From: Argentina anserina
Taxonomy: Eukaryota; Streptophyta; Magnoliopsida; Rosales; Rosaceae
Direction: 5' to 3'
Length of the DNA stretch: 64,000 bases
Assembly: GCF_933775445.1 (NCBI RefSeq)
Contig: NC_065878.1
Location: forward strand, 4,362,001 to 4,426,000
The notes below the pieces were generated by a model, which saw nothing but the letters and a program-made list of their open reading frames with translations, did no database searches and had not been told where the DNA came from. Below are positions 1-34,521 of the stretch, piece after piece. The position numbers and the translations under genes are program-made. The first letter of the stretch is position 1. Each line of letters starts with the position of its first letter.

Positions 1-236
1 GGGCATCATTCTTTAGTTGTTAAGCAGCTTGGAGCAACCAATCTTTGAATAACATACCATCTTGGTTGAAAGATAGAACCCATAGAGAGCAAGAACTTCT
101 TGAGCATAAGAACATGTATATAGTAAATGCATGTTACTTTCAGTGTGATGGTGACATATAAGGCAATGCATCTCACCTTGATAGCCTTTAGTAGTAAACT
201 TTTCCCTAGTTGCAAGCAAATTTGAATGCCTCTCAA
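1..236 (-). mobile_element. LINE-derived zinc-binding RT domain scrap
   Basis: A minus-strand open frame reads with a Cys-x2-Cys spacing (CLIC) followed by HLLYTC and a hydrophobic tail. This resembles the zinc-binding reverse transcriptase (zf-RVT) module at the end of plant LINE polyproteins. It is short, starts at the window edge and has no adjoining RT in view, so it is a fragment of a dead non-LTR element rather than a gene. The family call rests on motif spacing only. Confidence 0.4.
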
Positions 237-389
237 ATTTGAATGACTACACTACTTTTCTCTTTTTCTCACAAAATCATGGCTTCTCATTGTCTAAAAA
301 TCAACACTTATATTATGCAAAAATCTGATTTGATTTTAGGTATAATCATCACCTCTAGGTCCATCATTATCTAGTCATCCACACACTTC

Positions 390-545
390 CTCCTTTATCA
401 CTTATTTCTTTCATGACCACTTACTTCCTCCTTTATCATTTCTTTCTTTCATGACCACCTACTTCCTCCTTTATCACCCACTTCTTCCATGACCACCTAC
501 TTCCTCATTTATCACCCACTTCCTCATTTATCACGAACTTCTTCC
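390..545. repeat. Imperfect tandem repeat (short CT-rich units)
   Basis: Units built around 'catgaccacctacttcctc' followed by 'tttatcac' recur about four times with changes in length. The tract is low-complexity and pyrimidine-rich. It lies in an otherwise gene-free stretch, and the open frame running through it is a by-product of the repeat. Confidence 0.5.
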
Positions 546-1990
546 ATAACCAACCACCCCACTCACTACACCATTATCTCTCACTTTTCTCTATTTTTTC
601 CACCACCATTCTCTTTTACAAAAACCTCAATTACCATCACCACCAAGGGGAGAAAAAGAAGGAGAGGAGAGAAGAGAACATTTTCATCCACCCATCTCAT
701 TCTAAAAACATCAAGTTTCATCATCTCATTATCCACTATTTTTCATACACCATCATCAAGCAAGGAGGAAGAAGATGAGTCTAGCATCATTAGAGGATCT
801 CCATCACCACCATGTGAAGACCTCCATGAGTTCATCCACATCATCCTCAATTTGAGATTCACTAGTCACCTCTCTTTTTACTTTGATGTTCATAAACATG
901 TTGAAGCTTGTGTATTTGGTTATGAGTGAGTAGTTAGTTTGTATAGCCAATATTGTATGACATTGATATAAATATTTTGTTTGATACACTTGTCATTAGC
1001 ACTTTAATATGCTAGTTCAAAAATTGAACATTTATGCTTAAACTTAATCAATTTGGGGGTTACTTCAACCTCTTAACCCATAGATTTATTCCGAAATTAT
1101 TTCAATATTGGACCTTGGACATATAATAGTTCGCCAGCGCCTACTATCTTATTTGTCAAAGAAAAAATAGAATAGGTTATAAAGAATTAATTAATCGGTT
1201 GGATATTCGTTATGAACCCTTAGTAGAAGTAATTATTTCTTGTAAAGATCTCATTTCGGTACTAAGGAATTATTTCTTCGGACAGAAGAAGATTATGTAA
1301 ACACTTACTCGAAATAGAACAAAGTTTTCGTGTGTTGATTCCTAGGAGTAGTGCAGCTGTTTATTCGATCACAGACATTTCTAGAACACTTCTAACAGAA
1401 CACAATACCCCATCATTTATTTTACCTGTTTTGGAATTCCATGTTTATTCAATTCCAAGTTTAATGAGTAAGAACGTGGGAATTCATGTGAGAGATTTGT
1501 TATAGTGGAAGTGGTTAGCCCACTGTTTTGGTGTTTAGAGAAGAAGATTTTAAGTTAGGATATGAAGTTAGTTTTTGTGAGAGTTATGTAAGGTTAAGGG
1601 AGTTGTTTTTCCTAATTTTTTATTGAACTTAAATTAGTTAAGTTTGGAGTGAGACCGTGGGGTTAGGATGGTGAGGTGTGAAGAAATTGGTGATTAGTAG
1701 CTCTAGTGGATAGAAGATTGAGTTCTTGAGTGAGAATGAGATTGGGAAGGTTGTGGTTAGAGTAGAGTTGTTGTCTTACTCTTGTGTGACTTAGTTTCGT
1801 TAAGTTTGGTTGATTATGTTTTGAGTGAGAAATCTCTTGGTCAAGTTCTTTTGACATGAGATTGTGGTTAATGGAGTTTTAAGTGGTTAAGCCACTGTTT
1901 TGTTTATTTATTGGGTGTCCTTAGTAAAATTAGCATTCTTGTGGTTTTTAGAAGTTAAGTGTGTTAAGTGAGGGAGTTGGCTTGTCAAGC
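546..1990. other. Gene-free AT-rich stretch
   Basis: No exon chain or recognisable protein similarity was seen on either strand. The phrase 'agcccactgtttt' near 1517 recurs in similar form ('agccactgttttg') near 1890, which suggests decayed repeat or LTR DNA. Nothing more can be supported. Confidence 0.4.
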
Positions 1991-3769
1991 CTCCTTGGGT
2001 TGTTCTCCTTTACTAAGTGATTTTTATGCCACTTAGGTATCTGGCGGAGCGAGTGGGTGAGTTAAACTTGAAGTTGTAAGTTTGCTAACGGAAGCGAAAA
2101 GGTGAGTAAACCTCTTTTTTATTCAAGTTACCCTTGGCGATAACTAAATTTTATCTACTCTTAACTTGTTTATTTAATTAAAATACTTGCTTTAAATATA
2201 GTGAGATTGTGATATAATTGGTGTTATATATATACATTTAAATGGTAAATATAATGTACAAATATTGACATTGATTATATAACGTTGCAATTTTTACTCG
2301 TTATGTTTATTTAATTATTTTTGAGATATTGTGTGGAGGATGGGACCAAGAGGGAAGAAAATGTTCCTCTCGGTAATTGGAGGTTTGTGAAAGATAACTG
2401 TATTGTTGAAGTGTATGTGTGTTTGACCAGAAGGGAATAAAATGTACATTCCGGTATGATTGTTATTGTATGATTGTGAGAGTGTTGTTTGCCTTGGTGT
2501 CGGCCATTTTGGCAAAAGAAGTTGTTTAAAAGTTATGAATCTGGAGTGGTGTGCAGTGAGTCCAAATTGTTTTGCTTTTTTGGCTGGCATGTTGGCAAAG
2601 GAAAAGTGTGAGTGAGTTGGTTGGTATGGTTGTGCGTGTGTTGATGTCGTTATTTGCTTGAGTGGTATGTTGTCATATTGTTGTGGGATTTCATGATGTT
2701 AAGGTTGTGGTGATTGTTAACATAGTATTTGATCCAATAACTTTTAAATCGTTCCAAAAATATAACTGTTTTGAAAAAAATACATGGACTTGATCGTCAA
2801 CGGTCCATCTGAATGTAAAAATGGAATTTTAATAAAATAGTTAAAAAATGGGTTGTTGGATATGAGACTATGTTAAATGAGTGTTTAGTTTATTTGTAAT
2901 TGATAATTGATGTTGCGGTTTCTTATTATATAGTCTTGTATGTGTGTTTTCGTGATTTTCTAGAACTAAGCTTTATGCAGGAATTACTAAACTTTACTTT
3001 GTGCTTCTTTTTATGTGTAATCTCCTAAACTAAAATTCATGCAGGGATTATACATCTTATATTTATGTGTGTTTTTGTGAATTCCTAAAATACGCTTTCA
3101 TGCAGGATTCACTATTTGTTTTCTTCATTGTTCTTCTTGTGTGAGTGTGTTTTATCAAGTTGCATGTTGTCGTATTGTGAAGTGGCGTGATGTCGTGTCG
3201 TTTGTTGTTGTGCCTAATTGGCGGAGTGGCGATAGGCAGTGTCTACTATTCATGGTACAAAATGTTGAACTCATGATCAGTTTGTTTGTGTGGAGCATCA
3301 TTCATGAGGCAAAATGCTGAACTAATGAATGACTCAATGGTTGTTGAGCGTCATCTAGGATGGTGTTGTTGGTGTCGTGGAGTGAGTGTCGTTTGAGGAG
3401 TTAGTGTTGTGGTAGTGAGATAAATGTTGAGGTTTTACATAGTGCTAAACATGCTATGTTGTTGAGTAGCCATATTAGTTTACTCATACGAGCTGCGAAG
3501 CTGATCGGGTTTGTGTTTGTAATCCCGGTGTACCAACCAATTGTTCAGGGGATAGTGTTGCAAGTAGTACGTAGTTGCAGTTGGAGAGTCGAGCAACTGT
3601 TAGCAGTTTGCTGTTTTTATTTCAGTTCTTTTAGTTTTAATGAGGCTCGAGTGAAATCCTACAACTATATATATTTACTCAAGTGTAAATAGTGATTTGG
3701 ATTCAAGTTGTAGCTGAGTTGTTTGTTTGAACTCAGAATCAATATTCATCAGCTGTATTGTAATTTCAA

Positions 3770-4842
3770 GGCATAAATGCCGATTTACACCCCAAACTTG
3801 GCTGAAATTGTCAATTTGCACCCCGAACTTGCATTTGAGTCAATTTACCTCCTAAACTTGGTAAAAATTGCCGATTTACACCCCGAACTTGTATTTGAGT
3901 CAATTTACCTCCTAAACTTGGTAAAAATTGCCGATTTGCACCCCATCCGTTAAATTTAACTGTTTCTATCCAATTTTGCGTCACATGTCATGCATTTAAG
4001 GGGTAGTATTGTCATTATATATTTATATTTTTCTTAAAAACAAATAAAAATATTCTTTAAAATGAGGATTATTTTGTTAATCAAATTATTTATTTACATC
4101 TTTTTTCTACCTACTTAACCCTACTTTGAATTATATATTCAATATACCTACCCATTCAAATATAGCGTGTTGTGTATAAATATATTTTTATATGTACACA
4201 TTGTTGGAGGATGAACAAAACAAGAATAATAATGACGTAATAGAACAGAACGTAACCGTTTATTGATTGATAATGAATCCAATATATAGGCATTACATAA
4301 CCACAATCTCGTAGGATTCGGAGTCCTAATCTATTACAGAGATTCGAATCTATCTCTAACAGAAAACCTAATACACACAATGGTAGAATAGTAATTCTCT
4401 CGGAACACACATTTATTTTTAATTTTCAATGTATTTATTTATTTATATTTTTTCTAATATCTTTTAACATACCATATCACATAAAATAATAAATATATAA
4501 ATCAATAACATGTTTCGAAAAAACAAACATTGTAGCAAGTGTTCCTCTTAAGTAATTTTATTAATTTATTTCATTATTCAATATGAATAAATATATAATG
4601 ACAATACTACCCCTTAAATGCATGACATGTGACGCAAAATTGGATAGAAACAGTTAAATTTAACGGATGGGGTGCAAATCGGCAATTTTTACCAAGTTTA
4701 GGAGGTAAATTGACTAAATACAAGTTCGGGGTGTAAATCAGCAATTTTTACCAAGTTTAGGAGGTAAATTGACTCAAATGCAAGTTCGGGGTGCAAGTTG
4801 ACAATTTCAGCCAAGTTTGGGGTGCAAATTGGCATTTATGCC
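3770..4842. mobile_element. Mutator-like foldback element, copy A
   Basis: The element starts 'ggcataaatgcc' and ends with its inverse 'ggcatttatgcc'. Terminal inverted arms of roughly 240 bp contain repeated modules ('cctaaacttggtaaaaattg'). It is flanked by a perfect 9-bp direct repeat, taatttcaa, at 3761-3769 and 4843-4851. Long terminal inverted repeats with 9-bp target duplications are the hallmark of Mutator-like (MULE) transposons. There is no transposase, so it is non-autonomous. A solo LTR sits in its centre. Copy B lies at 44162-45185. Confidence 0.82.
4202..4407 (-). repeat. Solo copia-type LTR nested in foldback copy A
   Basis: Read on the minus strand it begins TGTTCCGAGAG and ends CCTCCAACA. 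It contains 'tattgattgataatga' (plus strand), which is shared with the LTRs at 37400 and 43622. A perfect 5-bp duplication, cacat, flanks it (4197-4201 and 4408-4412). No internal retroelement sequence remains, so it arose by LTR-LTR recombination. Relative to copy B it lacks about 11 bp near its 5' end (around 4372). Confidence 0.78.
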
Positions 4843-4926
4843 TAATTTCAATTATATTGAGATTATTTTAGAGTGTTAGCGTTCTAAATTTTGAAATTTT
4901 ACTGTCCAGAATTTAGGGTCGCTACA

Positions 4927-5445
4927 ATAGGTATCACCGTGTGAAGTAGAAGTATACCACATTAACAAGAACTTGTTGGCTACCAATCCAATAAAAGATT
5001 AAACTGAGTAAAAACCTTTCTTTTCTGGTCCCCATATAAGTTGATCTGTAGCTACTCTTCGATTTAGAGGTATATAGATAATTTTGTTAGCAACATGAGG
5101 AGGGAAAGTTGCATTAACTAATGGCTAATTTGGTGTTGTTGTGATTTCAAAAAAAAAATCTCCTGCTGATATGCTGTGAATTGAATCAGCTGTAAAATAA
5201 GAAAGTGAAATTTCCACTCTTAGTTTTACAATCTACACTTCATTTCCTTTTTTGGTTTAAACTTATACAGAGAGACAAAAACATATGTTACTAAAGAAAA
5301 AACTGATCTTACCAAAAGACATGCAATGCAAATTTCAATTCCCTAATATAAAACAGTTTCGTGTTTTCTTGTTTGGTAAACATTTACTTTTAAAAGTTGT
5401 TGTCATGCCATAATTATTATTTTTTCAGTGTTCTTTTGGCAACAG
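4927..5445. other. Gene-free stretch between repeats
   Basis: AT-rich sequence with no exon-like structure or protein similarity seen on either strand. Confidence 0.4.
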
Positions 5446-7457
5446 TGATAGAGCGTTCGTTAGAATGTCTATAAAATACCCTGAAAAACATCATCGTTAG
5501 TATAGAATAAGCAGGGATCGTTCAGTTCGGGGAATCAAAAGGGCCTCAAAACTTATCATGTTAATGGGGGATTTAATTTGGATTCTAAAACTACAACTTA
5601 AAATAAATCCTAAATTACTTATATACAATTGATCAACCATTCATCACATAACCAAAACACGAATTCTACTCAAGTAACATGTATGACACGTATAGAACAA
5701 CATATAGGCAGCGAATTATTTCGATTCTTCTTAAGTCCATTTCAATTCCAATTCTAATTAGAGTCCGAAGCGGTTCATCTAATTGTTAAGACTTCTTAGT
5801 TATTTAGAATCAACGAAGCGTTCAATCCTAAACATATGCTAAAAAGAGTTTAACATAACGAAGCGTACTAGTTAAACAATAAAGTAGCACATAAGCACAA
5901 TAAGTCGAATTGGAAACATGTTACACAAGCATGGCGTCACTCATCTTGATTAAACATGCAAATTCCTAGAACTATCACAACCCTAAACAAGTATCAATAA
6001 TTGAAACACGAAGCGCATATTCAATCAAAGAACACTTTGGTGAATCAAATCGCAACCTTAGGAGAACCATGGCATTGGCTTCCTCAAGCATTGATTTAGA
6101 TGTACAAATTCAAGGAATAAAATTGAAATAAAACCTAAAAAGAAATCGAAAACCTACTGCCCATAGATGCTACACACGGCATACACACATATTTCATGAG
6201 TTCATGCAATCAAAACATAAAACCAAAGAAGTTTGAATTTATGTTATTCATATATGAAACTGAAAACAACATCCAATGATTCATACAATGAATTCGAAAT
6301 TTGCAGAAAACCAAAAGAAAATTTACAAGCCATGGATGAATCACACATTAGAAACCTTGAAGGATGAAGGAAGATGAATTCGATGGTGGAAGAGGCAAGA
6401 GGATGGCACGGCAAAGGTAGTGATGGATGAAGATTTGTGGCTTGAATTTTCTAGATGTGTTTGGGCAGCAATTCGGCTAACTTTGTGAGAGAATGGAGAT
6501 GCCAAATATGAAGGGAGGCCGTGCCTTTTATAGAGGAAGGAGGAGAGGAGAGGCTGCTAGGGTTTTGATGGGCTTATCCATCAAGGATGCACGGCTGTGA
6601 TTATTTTGCTTGAATGGATCGAATGGCTGCCCTTCTTTTCCTTGTAGAACAAGCTATTCTCTCCTTTTTTCTCTAGGGTTACACGACATGGGCTGGACTC
6701 TCCTTCTCCTTGGCTGAATTGGATAGCACGGCAAGACTCCTAGGTACTCTCTAAAACTTCACACGCAAGGCTCCTTATATTTTGCTGATTTGGATAGCAT
6801 GACCTCCTCTCCTATTTTCTCTCAAGAGTTCCACACGGCTTGGACTTCCTTTGGCTTCAATATGCACGGCTGAAACTCCATTTTATTTCTCTCTTGAATT
6901 ATCTCTTCAAATCTGAAAATAAAAACTGAAATTAATAAGAAGAGATAATCCATTTCGAAACTTATGTCTTAATCTAGACATTTGTTGTCTTAAAAAGACA
7001 CATGTAATAGATGAGCTCAACTAGATTAGGAAAGTTTCTAATTTGCAAAAAGAAAACTTATTAGAATAAGTAAGTTACTAGAACAAGAAAGTTCATTTAG
7101 GAAAGTTTCGTAATAAGAGTTTGAGTTCAAGTAGGACTTTCCAAAATGGTACGTTTCCTAGTCTAACAAGGATTCCCAATGCAAACACGACTCTCAAGAT
7201 ATCGCCAATGCGACCAAAATGTAGAAAGATGAAGACTCCTAATCCAACTAGGTTTCCTAGTCCTATAAGGATTCCTACTCAAACTAGGACTCTAGACCAA
7301 TTCTTCGTTTTTAACTCGTTTAAGCACAAATACACATCCATAACCGTCATAGACTCCTATTGTGACTCAATGACTCGATATTACAACAATAAGGGTTAAG
7401 CAAAGTACAAATGGAGGTAAAAACATATTAAGAACGTAGTACAAAGTGCTCCTATCA
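5446..7457. mobile_element. 2.0 kb LTR-like insertion with 5-bp target duplication
   Basis: The unit starts TGATAGAGCG and ends GCTCCTATCA, which is TG...CA with short terminal inversion. Exact aacag copies lie at 5441-5445 and 7458-7462. There is no coding capacity, no internal primer-binding site and no second LTR. This fits a solo LTR of a large retrotransposon. A non-autonomous terminal-repeat element is an alternative. Orientation cannot be fixed. Confidence 0.65.
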
Positions 7458-7462
7458 AACAG

Positions 7463-8487
7463 CTTTCAGTGACCTATAATTTTTGTGAAAAACTGCTTTA
7501 ACTTGATTTACGAAACACAATGTAATTTAAAAACGAATGTAAAAACTGATTATTTTTAAAACAAAGCTATGTCAAACTAGGCCTAACTTAGAGTGGCATT
7601 CAAGTAGTCGCAAAAATCCACAAAAAAAAAAATCTTGTTTTACAACTTTTAACTTTAATAGTCTCGACAAATTTTTTTGGGTGTTTCTAAATATACCCAA
7701 CAAATGTCTATGTAGACCCAGTAATCCATCGCATTTCCAATAATACCATTTTAATCAAACCCAAAGCCAAAGTTTCTTCGAAGGTTCAAACTCAGATTTG
7801 CATCTAATATTAGTAAGGCATCATGCCATCATCTTAATAATCTTCCCTATCATATGTATAGTTGATCGTATATAACTACATAATCAATTCTAATATTATG
7901 ACTACTGTTACTCTGGACGTTGAGGTGTCTTGATGCAAGATTAAGTCACAATTAAACATTGGATCAAAATCCTTTAGAAATGGAGTATTGATTTGAATTC
8001 CTGTGCGTGACCCAAACATATCTCAGAAGGTCTTCAATCTACTGATCAAATTAATGATATATATTAGTTCGCTTTGCAGCCTATGCCTCACAGCGATTCT
8101 ATTTAGACCTCCTTGGTCGAGCTATCACAATTGACACATATATCTAGAGATAAAGGGAAAGCATCCAAACAATTCTCTTTGAATTATAATGCCGGAAAGG
8201 CATCTGATCGAGTTGAGGACCAAACAGAGAAGGAAATTCAGTTTTTCAGGGGTAAAGCTGGAAAATAAGAAAATATGGGTATACCAAATAACAACGCTCT
8301 TTCTTTTACCTTACCTGCAAACGTGGGCCCAAACGGATGGCAATCAAGTGAAGAGCAGGACTGTAGGAGTAGCCCAGCCACTAGATATTCTCCCTCCCTA
8401 ATCCACTTCTTCTTCTTCTTCTTCTTCTTCCTCACTATAATTACAGAGAGGTTTAGGGTTTAACCTTATCCACACCACCTTCCCCCG
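7463..8487 (+). promoter_or_regulatory. Upstream region and 5' leader of ValRS locus
   Basis: About 1 kb without exons precedes the synthetase start. A pyrimidine-rich stretch with CTT repeats (about 8405-8432) lies just upstream of the start codon at 8488, a common arrangement in plant 5' leaders. No clear TATA box was assigned. Confidence 0.3.
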
Positions 8488-23016
<14,529 letters not shown>

Positions 23017-23167
23017 GTAAGTATCTAGGATGCTCACAATATAAGAGTACCTGAGGTGCTCATTTTAAGTATGTTTGTGGCTGAGCTCGGGGATATTATT
23101 TTCAGCTCTCTTGCAATCATCAGAAATGATATCATATAGAGCTGTCCATCCCCCCACCCACAAGCAG

Positions 23168-23199
<32 letters not shown>
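23168..23199. repeat. Poly-C run of 32 bases at the ValRS/MetAP2 junction
   Basis: An uninterrupted C tract lies in the 690 bp that separates the last ValRS exon from the first recognisable MetAP2 exon. The tract sits exactly in the segment where both genes lose sequence, so it may mark a rearrangement or an assembly weak point. Confidence 0.9.
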
Positions 23200-23200
<1 letters not shown>

Positions 23201-23706
23201 AAGAAAATAAGTTGGCAGTCATTCTTCAATGTTCATGTGTGGAAGTTCTGATTGCTAAAAATAACAATGAAAAATTAAAGATAAATAAGTTCCAGATAAT
23301 CTTTGTGTCAATCTATTCCATTCTAATGGTTGTGTTTGAGTTACATTTAAGTTTTGTCCAACCCTTGACTGTTCATACTTTTCCAATTAATTTCCCAACC
23401 AGGTGATACTAACAGTTAATTTTGGAATTTTCCATGCAAAACCAGGAGATTCTGCTCTAATATACTTTAAATCATAAGGTTTGCTTGACTGATCACAAGT
23501 TCCACCTTGTCACTGGTTTTGTACCTAAGTAGATTCGCAAGTGGGTAATCTTTTTGGGGGTTTAGAGTTCCATTAAGCCTTAGTAGAAATGGTAGTTCTT
23601 AGTACTGTGAACTTCTTAAAGAGGATGTGTAGTTCTACTTTTACTGGATAGCTTTAATGTTTTATCCTCCAATCTGTTGATGTGTCCTAATACTTGCACT
23701 GTGCAG

Positions 23707-27551
<3,845 letters not shown>

Positions 27552-28885
27552 TCATGAAGATCTATTTGTCATGCATATCTGTATGGGGGCTGTACCGTGT
27601 TTCTTCATCCCCCATTTCTTAATCTATTTTTGTTTCTCAATTCAGAATTCTAATGAATTGAATATTTTGCTCTTTTATCTTCTTTGTTAGTGACTTGGTT
27701 CACTATAACAAATCACTTTCAAAGCCGCTTAAAAACCTTTTTCTTGTTTTTTTTTTTTTTTTACCAATTGGGCAACCGAAACTCATAGCAACTGGCACTT
27801 ACATGTACTGGTCGCTCTGAGACACGGTGATGTTTTTCCCTACACTATTTTTTCTCAAGTTAGATTACGTGATTAAAATTTCCAGAACTCGTGAAATTTT
27901 TCTCTATCCTCTTCCCAAAAAGCAAAAAAAATAAAATGACACTATCCTCGAGCACAGCAAGATCAAATCCAGTTGATGCTTTACGCCATGATCCTTCGGC
28001 CAAACACAAGACCAAAGTGTGGAGGGCATTCAGCAAGATCACCAGTGTACGCTTTTCGTGACATTCATATCGCCATACTAAGACCGAAATATTTGGAGGG
28101 CAGAGAGCCTATAGTTCCCTGAGAAGCCTCCTTGATGCGCAATTGATGGATATATACCAGAAGGAATTTTGCCAAACCAGATGAGCAAGTTCCCCCAATA
28201 GTCCGAAACAAGGTGTGAGCAAATCAGTGAGATGGTGATAGCCTCATGTACTCCCACCGATTTTGCTCACACCTCCTGGCCAACATCGAAACCGATAACG
28301 TGTGAGGCAATTCACAACTACTATTGCAATCACCCAGACGCTTAAGATTTGGTATTCTTGTCTTATCTACAAAGACTTGGAAAAATATGTGAAGAAAAAT
28401 TCAAAACAGATATACACAAGGATAAGGTGGCGGTGGTGATTACGTGCTATGATTGAGAGCTACTTGCACCGTCTAATAAACAAAAGATCAATTTTGACAT
28501 TAGCAGGCGAACTGAACAAAATCATCAACCTATATGCTATGCCATAACACTCGGATAGATGATGGCCATCTATCTCAAAAGTTGCTTAGTGGCGTATCTG
28601 ATATGATTAATACGTGATTACTTGCAGTTGGTGCAACTTGAACATCTATGAAAGAACAGCAGTACCCTACAATGAATCTGCAACTAGAAATGCTATAAAG
28701 TTCATCTTCTTGTTCAAGGATATAAAGATTACTATGGTTCGGTAAATTCACATATGACAAACCGTATAAAAAAAAGGCGCTGCATTTTGCAAACTTCACC
28801 TCCAAATGCAAAATTTCCATTGTTACAGAAATAAAAAACATAATTAACTTCTGGTCCGGGCCGCCTGAGTACCAAGTTCCCGCGA
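27552..28885. other. Convergent intergenic region (MetAP2 and LysA 3' ends)
   Basis: Holds the 3' flanks of the two converging genes. An A-rich stretch with 'aaataaaatgac' near 27930 could serve in polyadenylation of the plus-strand gene. No additional exon-like structure was seen. Confidence 0.4.
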
Positions 28886-32872
<3,987 letters not shown>

Positions 32873-34326
32873 TCACCATGCAGCTGATGCTAGAGTTTGG
32901 AAATCATGCTCAACGCTCTGAATGTTTCCATTGATAGCATTTGCTTCGGTTTCCAGTATACTGATTTCAGAGGCTTTCGCCGCCATCTCTGCCGCCATCT
33001 TTGCCCTTTCTGCCTGTATCTCTCTGAGCTTTTCCTCCAGATCATTGATCTCGACGTCCATTCCACAGATAACTTCCCAGCGTTTGACTTCGTTGGACTT
33101 GTTCTTAAGCTCTGCAAACCTGAGTTTCATGACTTGCAAACGATTCAGGCGGTCCTGGAGTACCTTGACATCAAATCTCATCTGTTCTAGTTCAACTAGA
33201 GCTTCCAAAATGTCGTTGATGGAGTCACTAGGATCATCAACCAACAGCTTTGAAGTGTACTCGACCACAGCTGAAAAGAGAAGCATACGTCCAAGGGCTA
33301 CTCCTTCACGGCATACCATTTTGATCTTCAGTAAGGGCTGAAAATGTGGCTGTTGTGGAAATCTTTTGAATGCATCCATGGATTCCAAAATTTTCCAAAA
33401 TGGAGATTTTTTCTCAAAAGGATGATGTGGAGTGTGTTCTTGACCGGTCATTCCACTTTCATCTTGTCTCCCTGTGACTTCATTTTGTTGCTTTGCTGTC
33501 TCAGTACCACTGCCTAGAGCACATTTTCCATTCAATTTTGTCAGACAACATGAAATGAGGACTCGTGTTGTGAGAATAATCAAACAAAACACAGCAAAAG
33601 GAATCCATGGAAGTTGTACAGTATCTTACTCAAGCCCTCCGTGGTATGTCCAGAATGCATTTCATCTACATTCAATGTCAGATATTGCTCATGTAGGGAA
33701 GATTTTGCAGTCCCACCTGGGTTACCTAGAACACAATCTTCATGGTCATCAAACAAACTACAAAGAATTAAAGGAAACCATCAACTTTTTAAAATAGCTT
33801 ACTTGAACCATCCAAAGTGTTCTCAGAGCCCACACCACACAATAATAAAGGTCGATCATGAAGAGGTGTCTTTGAGGATATTCCTGCCCCAGCCAACTCT
33901 ACTTCCATTGCAGTAGCTTCAGCATGTATCATCTGCTGGTTCTTCAAAACCTGAAATTTGGGAGGACTTAATTTTAAAACTGCAATGAAATATATACTTG
34001 TATAAGTAAAGGAGGATAAGAATGTATCACAAAAGCAAAAGAGAACAAGATAGACAGCCAATTTAGTCCAATTACAGTTTCCCGAGTAGCTTACTTGAGA
34101 CTTCTGTAGTCTTTTCTACCCCATTTTCTTGAATTTTGATTGCAGCAATATCTGCATTCGCGCCCCCCCCCCCCCCCCCCCACCTGTGGTTAGATCTTCA
34201 GAACCTGAAAATGAACTGCTCCCATCAAGTTGTAATTTACTTTTTCCATCACCTTTTTTGACAGTACTCGCTGCTTCAGTACCTAGTTCTCCAAGCAGTG
34301 ACCCAGTGGAATCAACATGGTAAACA
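32873..34326 (-). pseudogene. DUF724-domain gene, 3' portion only
   Basis: Plant DUF724 proteins normally pair N-terminal Agenet modules with a C-terminal DUF724 domain. Only the latter is seen here. The last exon (33513-32873) reads SPFWKILESMDAF, then REGVALGRMLLFSAVVE, a coiled coil rich in Glu, Lys and Ala, and a TGA stop. This matches the DUF724 layout. Upstream exons in frame are 33725-33630 and 33950-33803. Further pieces at 34127-34095 and about 34326-34182 (DSTGSLLGEL...) can be spliced but do not share phase with 33950-33803. No Agenet domain or start codon is found before the LINE fragment at 34327. It is probably a truncated remnant. A gene with alternative exons, or one driven by the SET-gene promoter, is less likely. 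Confidence 0.7.
34163..34181. repeat. Poly-C run (19 bases)
   Basis: Homopolymer immediately after a putative donor site of the DUF724 remnant (minus-strand 'accacag' then gt and G-run). Its length may affect splicing or sequencing. Confidence 0.85.
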
Positions 34327-34521
34327 TCAATCCATGCAATCAAAAGCTTTGCTCGTATCCAATTTCAGGGACATAACAGCATCCGGATCCACAGTATCAA
34401 TATAATGAGATACCTCATTAGCAAGACCTCTCTTGAAGAGGATACAGCCAATAATTACACGAAACCGTAAATGATTGAAACTAAATACTTGGAAGAATGC
34501 TAATGGCAAACCAACAATCAC
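34327..34521 (-). mobile_element. LINE reverse-transcriptase fragment
   Basis: The minus-strand frame ends with ANEVSHYI followed by MSLKLDTSKAFDCMD. This resembles the LINE RT segment where LLAYE-x-SH precedes ALKLDMSKAYDRVEW, including the first conserved Asp block. It is about 65 codons long and ends at a stop where family members have Trp. It sits exactly between the SET gene and the DUF724 remnant. Confidence 0.5.

Larger units (their letters stand above)
1991..4926 (+). mobile_element. Degraded gypsy-like LTR, 3' part (interrupted)
   Basis: The stretch ends at 4926 with 'agggtcgctaca', the mirror of the 'tgtaacgaccct' start of the solo LTR at 52872. A segment near 2100 ('aaggtgagtaaa' followed by 'acccttg') resembles the R-like part of that other LTR read on its minus strand. 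This suggests a related gypsy-type LTR in plus orientation. The 5' end could not be located, so the start given is approximate. The LTR is split by the foldback element at 3770-4842. The short open frame at 3456-3692 inside it has no recognisable similarity. Confidence 0.35.

Noticed and set aside
489..929. 146-codon plus-strand open frame
   Set aside because: It runs through a CT-rich tandem repeat. The Ser/Thr/His-rich translation has no domain and no splice or promoter context.
1081..1480. Possible organelle-derived insert
   Set aside because: The local sequence has short phrases reminiscent of plastid genes, but no continuous reading frame or recognisable gene could be established.
23212..23406. 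Possible first exon of MetAP2
   Set aside because: The 64-codon frame is hydrophobic, not the acidic or lysine-rich N-terminus expected, and offers no phase-1 donor.
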